In this document: positions 34,601 through 42,714 of the stretch, piece by piece
How positions within the stretch are numbered: the first letter of the stretch is position 1
Layout of the letters: every line of letters starts with the position of its first letter
Assembly: GCF_021043395.1 (NCBI RefSeq)
Contig: NZ_JAJNKE010000016.1
Span: 1-64,000, forward strand
Direction of reading: 5' to 3'
Length of the DNA stretch: 64,000 nt
Source: Clostridium guangxiense
GTDB lineage: Bacteria; Bacillota; Clostridia; Clostridiales; Clostridiaceae
Program-made: the position numbers and the translations under genes
Notes under the pieces: generated by a model
What the model saw: the letters and a program-made list of their open reading frames with translations, nothing else
What the model was told of the DNA's origin: nothing
The model's database searches: none

Positions 34601-35287
34601 CTATTTAATATAATCAGCGTAAACATATCCGCCATGATCACCAAAATATATTGACCACCAACTGCCTACTTTTTTATCAAGTCTTACTTTTTGTCCATTT
34701 TTAAGTTGTCCTATTACATTGTAATTAGTTCCTGCACCACTTCTTACATTAAGCACACTAGCTATTACAGTTCCATAAATCACATTGCTATTTGCTACTT
34801 GATTTGATGTACCTGAAGAAAGTCTATTTTTAAAGCTCCACCATCTTTGCCAATTGTTTGCACTCATGCTCTGTGGACACATTTTTCTACTGGCATCATA
34901 ATGCCTAACAACTTTATCAATAGGCACATTATATTTCCCCATAAGAAATTTCACTAAATCAACTGCATTACTTACAGACTTTTCATAATTACAATCGCAA
35001 TTAACACATATCTCAACACCAATGGAATTATGATTTGTTATGCCATATCTTCCACCACCATCTCCGCAGTGCCATGAAGCATTATAATCCTCAATCAATT
35101 GAACTATTTCCTTATCATCTACAAAATAATGAGCTGAAGACTGCCTATCCCCTCCATTGAAATATCTATAGTGTGCTTCAGCATCTGCACCTCTATCCAT
35201 ATTTGCTGTATCATGAACAACAATGTATTTAATATCATTGCCAGAGGAATAGTTAAATTTAATAAGCTTTTTTGTTATTGGTAACAT
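34601..35287 (-). CDS. Endolysin, N-acetylmuramoyl-L-alanine amidase with SH3 domain
   Basis: A 228-aa lysin. The amidase_2 domain (about 15-150) has zinc ligands in YIVVHDTAN (His25) and VVRHYDASRKMCP, with the substrate groove motif SAHYFVDDKEIVQLI. It is followed by a bacterial SH3 wall-binding domain (about 170-228; GTVIASVLNVRSGAGTNYNV). It cuts the amide bond between muramic acid and the stem peptide. There is no signal peptide, as expected for holin-dependent release. Confidence 0.93.
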   Translation of the reverse strand: MLPITKKLIKFNYSSGNDIKYIVVHDTANMDRGADAEAHYRYFNGGDRQSSAHYFVDDKEIVQLIEDYNASWHCGDGGGRYGITNHNSIGVEICVNCDCNYEKSVSNAVDLVKFLMGKYNVPIDKVVRHYDASRKMCPQSMSANNWQRWWSFKNRLSSGTSNQVANSNVIYGTVIASVLNVRSGAGTNYNVIGQLKNGQKVRLDKKVGSWWSIYFGDHGGYVYADYIK

Positions 35288-35302
35288 ATTTTTTCCTTCC
35301 TT

Positions 35303-35740
35303 CTACTTTAAAATTCTTGATATTATAAATATTGCTATCTGAGTAACTAAAACTAGAATTATTGTTTTTGTGGTTTCGTCCCATTTCTTAGCTGGTTTTT
35401 CTTCAAGTACTTTTATTCTTGAAGACAGCTCCTTAATATCATCCTTCAAAACTACTACTGTCTCACTTCCTGGTGGATCTCTTTCAAAATTATCTATCTT
35501 ATCTGCTATTGTTTTTACACTGTCTTTTATTTCATTTAAAATATTAAATATCATAGATACTCTTTCTTCATTTTTGTCTCCCTGTCTTTCCAATTTTCCC
35601 ACCCTATCTTGAAGTTTTAAAATCATGTCATAACCCTTTCCCTCTGAATCTTTTAATCCCCTTTCAAAGCCTTCTAGTTTATTCTTAAGATTTTCAATCT
35701 GCAAACAATCCTTGCAACTCTTATCCTCCAAAGTTTTCAT
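35303..35740 (-). CDS. XhlA-like hemolysin family protein
   Basis: A 145-aa protein made of coiled coil (about 10-120, heptads such as IADKIDNFERD and LKDDIKELSSRIKVLEE) and one C-terminal membrane span (TIILVLVTQIAIFIISRIL). This matches XhlA-type proteins encoded with holin and amidase. AAAGGAG is too close to the ATG; a TTG three codons later has ideal spacing, so the true start may be there. Confidence 0.85.
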   Translation of the reverse strand: MKTLEDKSCKDCLQIENLKNKLEGFERGLKDSEGKGYDMILKLQDRVGKLERQGDKNEERVSMIFNILNEIKDSVKTIADKIDNFERDPPGSETVVVLKDDIKELSSRIKVLEEKPAKKWDETTKTIILVLVTQIAIFIISRILK

Positions 35741-35796
35741 CTCCTTTCTTTCAAAAAATAAAAAAAGACATCCTCGATTTAAGATATTTTATATAC

Positions 35797-37149
35797 TTAA
35801 TGAGCAGGCATATCTAATGGATACACATAATCACAAGTAAAATCATATTGAATTTTCATTGTATTTGTCGGTGTTTTTGTTATTGCCTCTGGAAGCAAAG
35901 TATGTGCTGAAGCTGGAATAATATACTGCTGCCTTATTTGCCCACAATTACCATTATCAAATGTAAACATTGTAGATGTATCATTATCCCAAGATATACT
36001 ACTACATCGGGTAGAACTAAAGGTTGATGTACTATAAACAGTCAAATCACTATTTAGCTGCAAATAAACATCGTGTCCTACCATAACCCACAATTTGTTA
36101 TTAGTTATTTTTGTTAAAGTAATGCCATTCGAATTTCCAGAATATATTTGAGCTTTATCAGCAAAAGTACCATCCTTATTGTACCTTGCTATATAACTTT
36201 TATATTGAGACTCTGAATCTGATGTATCTATGCAGCCTTTATAAACTACATAAACATAAGCATCATTTGCTGCAATATCACAATATTGTACATTATATAT
36301 GAGATCAGCTGGAATAGCTGCACTTTTGGAATAGGATGCAACCACAGCAAAATTTTTATCTAACTTTTTAAAAGAACCATCACCTATTAGTATCCAAAAA
36401 TTTGTGCCATCATAGGTAATAGCCTTTGCTGACATCGAAACTGCTGCGTCACTTTTCTTTTGACCTGTAATTTTATCATATACCTTTAAAGCAGATGAAT
36501 CTATTTTTAATGCATAAACATTGCTTTCATCTGTACATACATTGTAGTCAGGCAAATAATTGCCATCGCTTCCTGTCTCTAATGTTTTTCTGGTATAGGT
36601 TGAATTTATTACTGGACTTCGTGGACTCCCATCAGTGTCATCTCCACCTGTCCAATATATGCTTTTAAATGTTCCATTGGCTGCATTTGTTGGAAAATCC
36701 ATAACATAGTGCCTTGTAGTATCGTTTCTCGTGGTTTCGGATTTGTTTATACTTCCTCTTAAATTATCATTACCACTGTAAGGATATACACTATCTGCAT
36801 ATCCAACAATATTTCCCCAAGTCCAGTAATCATAAGCATCTTCCGGAATATCCCCTGTAGTCAAAACCATTATTCTAAAGGGATAAGTTGAATATATGTT
36901 CCTAAGTATGTCCTTTATATTATTATCCAGCATAGGATAGTAAAACCCATCAAGGTAAGCAGTATTTCCAAATACAGCAGATATTCTATTTTCACTCTTA
37001 GCTTCATAGGTTTGCTTTCCTGTTAGTGAATCATATAATTTAACTGTAGCAATACCTGTGAATGGTAATATTGGTTTTTTCTTTAATACTTCTAATTTTG
37101 TTCCTTTTATTAAGTCCTGACTGTAGGATAAACTTTGTTTGTATGGCAT
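35797..37149 (-). CDS. Phage tail appendage protein with repeat-type beta domain
   Basis: A 450-aa protein with a phage-tail-like N-terminus (SLTGKQTYEAKSENRISAVF) and a long middle built of ~45-residue beta segments of propeller type (CTDESNVYALKIDSSALKVY, TYDGTNFWILIGDGSFKKLD). A host-receptor or baseplate-periphery role is likely from its place before the lysis genes. GAAGGGAGCAACTTTTA-ATG gives the start. Confidence 0.7.
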   Translation of the reverse strand: MPYKQSLSYSQDLIKGTKLEVLKKKPILPFTGIATVKLYDSLTGKQTYEAKSENRISAVFGNTAYLDGFYYPMLDNNIKDILRNIYSTYPFRIMVLTTGDIPEDAYDYWTWGNIVGYADSVYPYSGNDNLRGSINKSETTRNDTTRHYVMDFPTNAANGTFKSIYWTGGDDTDGSPRSPVINSTYTRKTLETGSDGNYLPDYNVCTDESNVYALKIDSSALKVYDKITGQKKSDAAVSMSAKAITYDGTNFWILIGDGSFKKLDKNFAVVASYSKSAAIPADLIYNVQYCDIAANDAYVYVVYKGCIDTSDSESQYKSYIARYNKDGTFADKAQIYSGNSNGITLTKITNNKLWVMVGHDVYLQLNSDLTVYSTSTFSSTRCSSISWDNDTSTMFTFDNGNCGQIRQQYIIPASAHTLLPEAITKTPTNTMKIQYDFTCDYVYPLDMPAH

Positions 37150-37180
37150 TAAAAGTTGCTCCCTTCTATTTATTTTTAAA

Positions 37181-37220
37181 TATAAAAAAAGCCTATACCG
37201 TAATAGGTATAAACTTTAGG
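37181..37220 (-). terminator. Terminator behind a cargo gene
   Basis: GCCTATACC pairs with GGTATA...TAGGC (with a 5-base bulge) and is followed by TTTTTTT on the minus strand. It lies inside the late region, after the 292-aa membrane protein gene. Confidence 0.75.
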
Positions 37221-37299
37221 CGTATAATACAAAAATACTATAAAAATTCTAAATTGAATAATACATTATTTTAAATCCAATATTTTGTATATAAAAACA

Positions 37300-38178
37300 T
37301 TATGTTAAAAATTTATAATATTTTATTGATAATAGTATTATCAATATTCCAATTACTATGGGAGCAGCTAACCACCAGTGTTTCTTTTTCAATTCAAAAA
37401 AAGCAATAGTTATAACTGTAAAAATAGTTGAAATGCTTATAAGTAAGCATCCATTTACTATAAGCAAACTTTTCAATGAAAAATCTTTTAATAAAGACAC
37501 GTTTGTTGTTATTAATGGAGCAAGTGCAAGTATAATTGCAACAATTGAAATAATTTCCTTAGTATGAGCATCAATTCTATTATTTAAATCAATTAATTTT
37601 TTAGCTAGATTATCTTGTTGCTTTGATGCATCGCTAATCATATCTTCTAAAAATTTTCCATTCCTATATCGGTCTCCCTCAGCAGTTAAATATAGAATGG
37701 CGTTCATTTGACATTTACCATTTTCTATGTTGTTATATAATTTACATAAATTTTCAAATAAATGCAGATATGGATTTCCTAAATAACCTGATTGTCCTCT
37801 TTTAAAGAAAATTTCACCATTATATTTACTAAATATATCAATAAAACCAATTCTATATAAAAAAAGCAAATCATTAAAAAGTGTATTTTTATCTTTACTA
37901 ATTTCTTTATAATAGTCCCTATAGAATTTATGAAAATTATATATATCGTCATTATCATTAAGCTGATAATTAAAATATGATGTGTAATGTTCATATCTTA
38001 CAATTATTTTAAATATTTTATTTAATTCATAATAAGTTCTAGTATTCTTTAAGGTATTATCCCATGTATTTTTATAAATTTTTTCTATTCTTCCAAAGGT
38101 TTCACCATACTTATTCTTTAAATTTTCTCTTATGTTTTCTAATGAAGAATTATTAATTTCATCTGTATTTTCTCCCAT
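37300..38178 (-). CDS. Unknown membrane-anchored protein, cargo gene in the tail region
   Basis: A 292-aa protein with a helical soluble part (to about 200; YRDYYKEISKDKNTLFNDLL, HLFENLCKLYNNIENGKC) and three C-terminal spans (IISIVAIILALAPLITTNV, LLIVNGCLLISISTIFTVIT, WLAAPIVIGILIILLSI). It is not a known tail component. The gene interrupts tail appendage genes, is more AT-rich than they are, and carries its own terminator. That suits a lysogenic cargo gene, perhaps superinfection exclusion or abortive infection (inference). The ATG after GGAGGGCAATGTG is the start. Confidence 0.6.
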   Translation of the reverse strand: MGENTDEINNSSLENIRENLKNKYGETFGRIEKIYKNTWDNTLKNTRTYYELNKIFKIIVRYEHYTSYFNYQLNDNDDIYNFHKFYRDYYKEISKDKNTLFNDLLFLYRIGFIDIFSKYNGEIFFKRGQSGYLGNPYLHLFENLCKLYNNIENGKCQMNAILYLTAEGDRYRNGKFLEDMISDASKQQDNLAKKLIDLNNRIDAHTKEIISIVAIILALAPLITTNVSLLKDFSLKSLLIVNGCLLISISTIFTVITIAFFELKKKHWWLAAPIVIGILIILLSIKYYKFLT

Positions 38179-38272
38179 CACATTGCCCTCCATTTTTTCT
38201 TTATATGATTAATAAATAAAATTATGTTACTTTGATCTTAAAAATTGGAAGTTGTCGAACTATTAAAATTTT

Positions 38273-38821
38273 TTATATGCCAGATTTAATAATACTTTTT
38301 TCTATAACTTCCCGCCTATACTTTTTAATAACACATTGATCTGGTCTAACTTCATCTCTAGGAAGCCAAATATTTCTGACTTTGTCATATTCCGCTTTAT
38401 CGTTTGGATAATATTTATCAATCCTAAGTTGTAAAATAGGATTGTACTTATCTATATATTTAAACTCTAAATATCTCCTTTGCTCCTCGTCGACTAACCC
38501 ATCATCAATTACCTGCATTTTTATATTGACAGTAGCAGTTTCAATTTCCTGAATATCTAATCCCCAATAATCTCTTGAGTTAACACACATATGATAGATA
38601 TGAGCTAACCACCGGCATGCAATTTCGCTTGACTCTCCTATATATACGCATCTATCATTAAAACATATACCATATACACCACAATTTTGGGCATCTGAAT
38701 TTGGCATCTTAAAATAATTTTTTTCTATCCACATATACTGTTGATATATATATCTTTTTATAAAATTTTTTCCGCCACCTTTTTCATACCATTCTATTTC
38801 TAGTCTACTATTTTTTTTCAT
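38273..38821 (-). CDS. GIY-YIG nuclease-domain protein
   Basis: A 182-aa protein. GVYGICFNDRCVYIGESS with Arg and His a helix later (IACRWLAHIYHM) and a Glu-rich helix (EEQRRYLEFKYIDKYNP) reproduces the GIY-YIG catalytic core: two tyrosines, Arg and Glu. It is probably a selfish homing nuclease or an anti-phage nuclease. It lies next to the 292-aa cargo gene, with a TATAAT-type promoter upstream. Start at the ATG after GGTGAGGAAAAT. Confidence 0.75.
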   Translation of the reverse strand: MKKNSRLEIEWYEKGGGKNFIKRYIYQQYMWIEKNYFKMPNSDAQNCGVYGICFNDRCVYIGESSEIACRWLAHIYHMCVNSRDYWGLDIQEIETATVNIKMQVIDDGLVDEEQRRYLEFKYIDKYNPILQLRIDKYYPNDKAEYDKVRNIWLPRDEVRPDQCVIKKYRREVIEKSIIKSGI

Positions 38822-38945
38822 ATTTTCCTCACCAAATACTGATTTTCTTATTTGCCTCAAATTTAAAAAATCTTTGATTTTTCCTTATTGATGTTCTGCA
38901 TAAAAGTGCTATATATTTAAAATATAATATTTTACATCTTTCTCT

Positions 38946-38976
38946 ATTATAGTTCAATCATATCATATTTTGTAAA
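38946..38976 (-). promoter_or_regulatory. Probable promoter of the GIY-YIG gene
   Basis: A perfect TATAAT (38951-38946) lies 18 bases from TTACAA on the minus strand, about 125 bases before the start codon. The region between the tail protein and this gene is otherwise empty. Confidence 0.5.
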
Positions 38977-39023
38977 TATATTATAACTTAACATTCATTA
39001 TAAAAACAAACCATATCCCTATT

Positions 39024-40148
39024 CTATACTGTATTATAATTAACTCTTACTTGATTTAATTTTAATTCATCTGTGCTCCCACTAATCTCCATATACCACC
39101 CAAATCTCATTTTTTTATTCGAAAGTCCAATTGATGTCCATTGCATTTCAGTAATTCCTTGAAGCACAGAAGCTATCATTCCTTTACTTTTCACATCCTG
39201 CATATTCGTTATATCCACCAATATCCATGAGCTACCATTCCAAGCCTTCCAAGAAACTCCGCTATCTACACTTACTATAAAAACTATGATTCCACTTCCT
39301 GTATTCTTTAAAGTAACTACTACATTCATAATATCATTTATATAAGCTTCACTAAAAGAAATATCATCCTTCATAGTTACTACTACAGGCTTAGGCTTAA
39401 TTGTTTGAGTTATCTTTGGTGACGGCATTTCTGATGAGGATGACCATATTTTTAAGATTGGAGAAGTTGCTATTATACCAGTTCTTTCTTTATGACACAC
39501 ATCATCACCATAAGTTTGAAATTTATCTGCTGTTAGTGGTAATTCTGAAACCTTAACATAACTTAAAGTGCTTGCATCCCAATGTTTAATATCATTTCCG
39601 TCTACTATAAGGTATTTTATATTAGCTTGAATATAAGAACCTTCTTGAACGGTATATGACTTTCCCTGATCCTGCTGTGGAATAAAAGCATAAGATTTAT
39701 TATTTTCAAGGGTTAAAGTAATCATCCCTAGTGTAGGATTTTCAAAAGAATTTGTTCCTGTATTAGGTATCTTTTCTATAACAAGTACCATAGCACTATC
39801 ATCAAATAATGTAAGCTCCCAGACCAAATCAAGAGTTCCCCAACTACTGTAACTTTGATGACCTTCCCATCTTATCCTAAAAATTGCTTTGCCATTTACC
39901 GTTTCTTTTGCATAGTAAATATTATCTGCTCCTGCATCCCTTTTGTTTATTCTAAGCTGCTCATTTGAAGTAAAACCAATCCATGAATTGCCGTTGCTAA
40001 TGATTGTAGTTCTGCAGTTTACACCATTATAGAAAAAATCAAAACCTAAGTCTGGAAAGTTAATTGTACCATCATCATTATGAGTACTTATTGAAGTCAT
40101 GCCGCTATTTCCTTTTGGAGAAATTATATTTGTACTATATACTCCCAC
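39024..40148 (-). CDS. Phage tail appendage protein
   Basis: A 374-aa beta-rich protein. The first ~170 residues read like a galectin- or lectin-type sandwich (FPDLGFDFFYNGVNCRTTII, GHQSYSSWGTLDLVWELTLF). The last ~120 form another domain (VVVTLKNTGSGIIVFIVSVD, KMRFGWYMEISGSTDELKL). It follows the tail endopeptidase-like gene with one base between. Start is GTG after GAGGTGAAGTAAT. It likely contacts the host surface. Confidence 0.7.
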   Translation of the reverse strand: MGVYSTNIISPKGNSGMTSISTHNDDGTINFPDLGFDFFYNGVNCRTTIISNGNSWIGFTSNEQLRINKRDAGADNIYYAKETVNGKAIFRIRWEGHQSYSSWGTLDLVWELTLFDDSAMVLVIEKIPNTGTNSFENPTLGMITLTLENNKSYAFIPQQDQGKSYTVQEGSYIQANIKYLIVDGNDIKHWDASTLSYVKVSELPLTADKFQTYGDDVCHKERTGIIATSPILKIWSSSSEMPSPKITQTIKPKPVVVTMKDDISFSEAYINDIMNVVVTLKNTGSGIIVFIVSVDSGVSWKAWNGSSWILVDITNMQDVKSKGMIASVLQGITEMQWTSIGLSNKKMRFGWYMEISGSTDELKLNQVRVNYNTV

Positions 40149-40149
40149 A

Positions 40150-42006
40150 TTACTTCACCTCTAGTTTTTCAACACTTGCAAATTTACTGCTATCAAGCAG
40201 CTTAAAACTGTACAATTTTCCTGAATCTATACTCTCATCAACTGCTGTACCTTCATAAACGGTTTTAAAATAAAGTCCATCATCATCTATTAATAAAACA
40301 TTGTCATCTATTGAATACTTGTATTTATACTGAGAATTAAAATATAAAATTTCACCTAACTTTTTAATTGAAACAGCATAATTTGTGTTCCACTTCCTAC
40401 CGCTGGTTATTGAAGATATATCAGCTGTTTTATGAGCACTAAGTATTGAATTAAATGGACTTTTTAATTCTGTCCCTAGATAATCGTATTTTACTTTACT
40501 TAAATATAAACTATTCATATCCACAAGCTCTTGTTTTTGAACGCATTCTGCGTGTGGATGCTCAGCGCTTAAACCACCTTGAAGATTTCTTCCATCAATC
40601 ATACATTGAAGATTGAAAATTGGTATATTTACTGTACCTGTATCTACCTTTAAAAACACAGCAATATAATGTGCTCCTTCTGTCACCTGTGGAATTCCTA
40701 AAGGTATACCTATAACATTATCTCCTTGCTGCAATTTTTGTTTTGGTGTAAAAGGAATATCCTTATTATCCAATTGAATTTCAATCGTTAATGTACATAA
40801 ACTGCTCGCTGTACAATACATAGAAAAATTCATGGACAAGTTTGTATCTGCCACTGCTGTTATTCCTAAATAAATTGGTTCTACGGCTACAGTTTCTACG
40901 GTTAAAGCGATTGGATTAGCATAATAAAGCATAGAGCTAAAAGATTCAGCCACCTTATTTCCGAGGTCATCTATTGTTGTCTTAATATCTGCTGTATCAA
41001 GTCTATTTAATATACTGTCTTTGGGCTGTCCTAACTCAATTTTAATGTTTGTACAGTTTAATATATCTTTCTTTATTTTTATTACAGGTAATTTTACATC
41101 AATATTAAAATCCTTGTGCCTTACTATAACTAAATCTCCTATGTTAACACTTTGAAGATGTTTATATTTTTCATATTCTTTTGTCTTGCTGAGTTCTATA
41201 AAATCAACCTCAATATTTACTCTGCTTAAACCTATTATGGTTGCTGCTTCTTTTGCAAGTACTCTTAAAGTAACTTCATCACCAGCATCCTTAAATTCTA
41301 CCTTCTTTATAATAGGAAAAGGTGGATATGCCTCACTATTCCAATTAGGAACACTAATATATTTTTCAGTAAGTTTTATGCCATTCTTTCCTACAGGATA
41401 AAGCTTTGTTACAACACTTGTAGTATCTATATTAAACTTTAAACCAGCTATATTTTTCCCTTGTGCAATCAATACACCTGCATCTTTTCCAATAGCTTTT
41501 AGTATTTTTATATCAAAATTATCTCTTTTAAGTTCCCCGCAATTCCATACATTGATTATTGAAAACATAACCTCTACAGGGTTCTTTTCCTCTACATCAA
41601 TTGTATTTGCAGTTATAATATCGCTGTCCACTGTATATATGGTTATTAAGTCCCCAATTAAAGCTTTCTGCATAGCCGTTTTTACACTGCAATTTTCAAC
41701 TTTCATACTTTCTATAAAATAATAAGAAAGATCATAAAAAATATGTTTTGCCCATACGCTTATAATATTTTTACCATCACTACTTTTCTCAACTTTATAT
41801 ATTCTAAAAAGCTGGTCATCTGCCTTAATAATATTCCACTCAACTAAATGCTTTGATTTTTTAGCATTAGCAGGATATTCTATCTCCAAAGAATAATCTC
41901 CATTTAATTCTTCCGTTATGTAGCAATTTATAGCTTCATTTAAAATTCCAAGACCATTGTTATCAAAGTTACCTTTAGTAGTTTTCTTATCATAAATACA
42001 TATCAT
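40150..42006 (-). CDS. Phage tail protein (prophage endopeptidase tail / Tal type)
   Basis: A 618-aa minor structural protein. The N-terminus (LGILNEAINCYITEELNGDYSLEIEYP and onwards) is the family signature of tail-tip proteins that replace gp27-like hubs. The C-terminal half contains beta domains. It follows the distal tail gene with TAATG overlap. It should form the tail tip and open the channel on adsorption. Confidence 0.85.
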   Translation of the reverse strand: MICIYDKKTTKGNFDNNGLGILNEAINCYITEELNGDYSLEIEYPANAKKSKHLVEWNIIKADDQLFRIYKVEKSSDGKNIISVWAKHIFYDLSYYFIESMKVENCSVKTAMQKALIGDLITIYTVDSDIITANTIDVEEKNPVEVMFSIINVWNCGELKRDNFDIKILKAIGKDAGVLIAQGKNIAGLKFNIDTTSVVTKLYPVGKNGIKLTEKYISVPNWNSEAYPPFPIIKKVEFKDAGDEVTLRVLAKEAATIIGLSRVNIEVDFIELSKTKEYEKYKHLQSVNIGDLVIVRHKDFNIDVKLPVIKIKKDILNCTNIKIELGQPKDSILNRLDTADIKTTIDDLGNKVAESFSSMLYYANPIALTVETVAVEPIYLGITAVADTNLSMNFSMYCTASSLCTLTIEIQLDNKDIPFTPKQKLQQGDNVIGIPLGIPQVTEGAHYIAVFLKVDTGTVNIPIFNLQCMIDGRNLQGGLSAEHPHAECVQKQELVDMNSLYLSKVKYDYLGTELKSPFNSILSAHKTADISSITSGRKWNTNYAVSIKKLGEILYFNSQYKYKYSIDDNVLLIDDDGLYFKTVYEGTAVDESIDSGKLYSFKLLDSSKFASVEKLEVK

Positions 42007-42713
42007 TATAACCACCGCCAGTTTGGTAAAAGCTCAACTTTAGTAACATTCCCACTCCATCCTATAATATTTTCACCAGGTTTTATTTTTAAGAATTCAC
42101 CTGACATATTTCCATTTAAATTGTTTCCAGCATCATCATAACAGTCCTGTATAACTGAATCTACTATGATTTTATCAGTTACCCCTTTAAAGCTTATCTG
42201 CTGTCCATTTATTTTAAAAATAATATTACCAGAACCATAAATGCTTATTATAGGCTCACTTTCAATAGAACCTAAGTTAGTTATTTTGGTACCTGATGTA
42301 GTTATAGTTTCTATATTGTTTTCTACTGAATATTTAAAAGGTCTGCAATCAAATATTATTGGAAACTCACTAAAATATTTATAAACTTGCTTAAAATCAA
42401 TAGCATTTACTACTTGAGCAATGTATTTCTTATCGGCTTGAAAGCTAAATATTAAATCACTTTCACCTGTTTCAAAAAGCCAGCCTTTTACAGCATCGAT
42501 TTTATTTGAGATATCCATTTTATCCTTTACTGAACATTCCACTTCTATTGTTATATCATCATAAGTTTTCTCGTCAAATCTTAGATTAGAATCTCTTCCG
42601 GGAATATTTATTGTATTTACTCTACGTTTAGGAGAAGGAAAGTTAGGTCTTTGAGCTATTAAAATTCCAAAATCATCATAACTATTTTTGCCACCAAAAT
42701 TAAAGCTGAGCAC
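42006..42713 (-). CDS. Distal tail protein (Dit)
   Basis: A 235-aa protein with the siphovirus Dit opening (NFGGKNSYDDFGILIAQRPN), a strand-rich middle (LRFDEKTYDDITIEVECSV) and the closing galectin-like part (KIKPGENIIGWSGNVTKVEL). It is placed correctly between tape measure and tail-tip genes. GTG start after GGAGGAATTTAAG. Confidence 0.88.
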   Translation of the reverse strand: MLSFNFGGKNSYDDFGILIAQRPNFPSPKRRVNTINIPGRDSNLRFDEKTYDDITIEVECSVKDKMDISNKIDAVKGWLFETGESDLIFSFQADKKYIAQVVNAIDFKQVYKYFSEFPIIFDCRPFKYSVENNIETITTSGTKITNLGSIESEPIISIYGSGNIIFKINGQQISFKGVTDKIIVDSVIQDCYDDAGNNLNGNMSGEFLKIKPGENIIGWSGNVTKVELLPNWRWL

Positions 42714-42714
42714 C

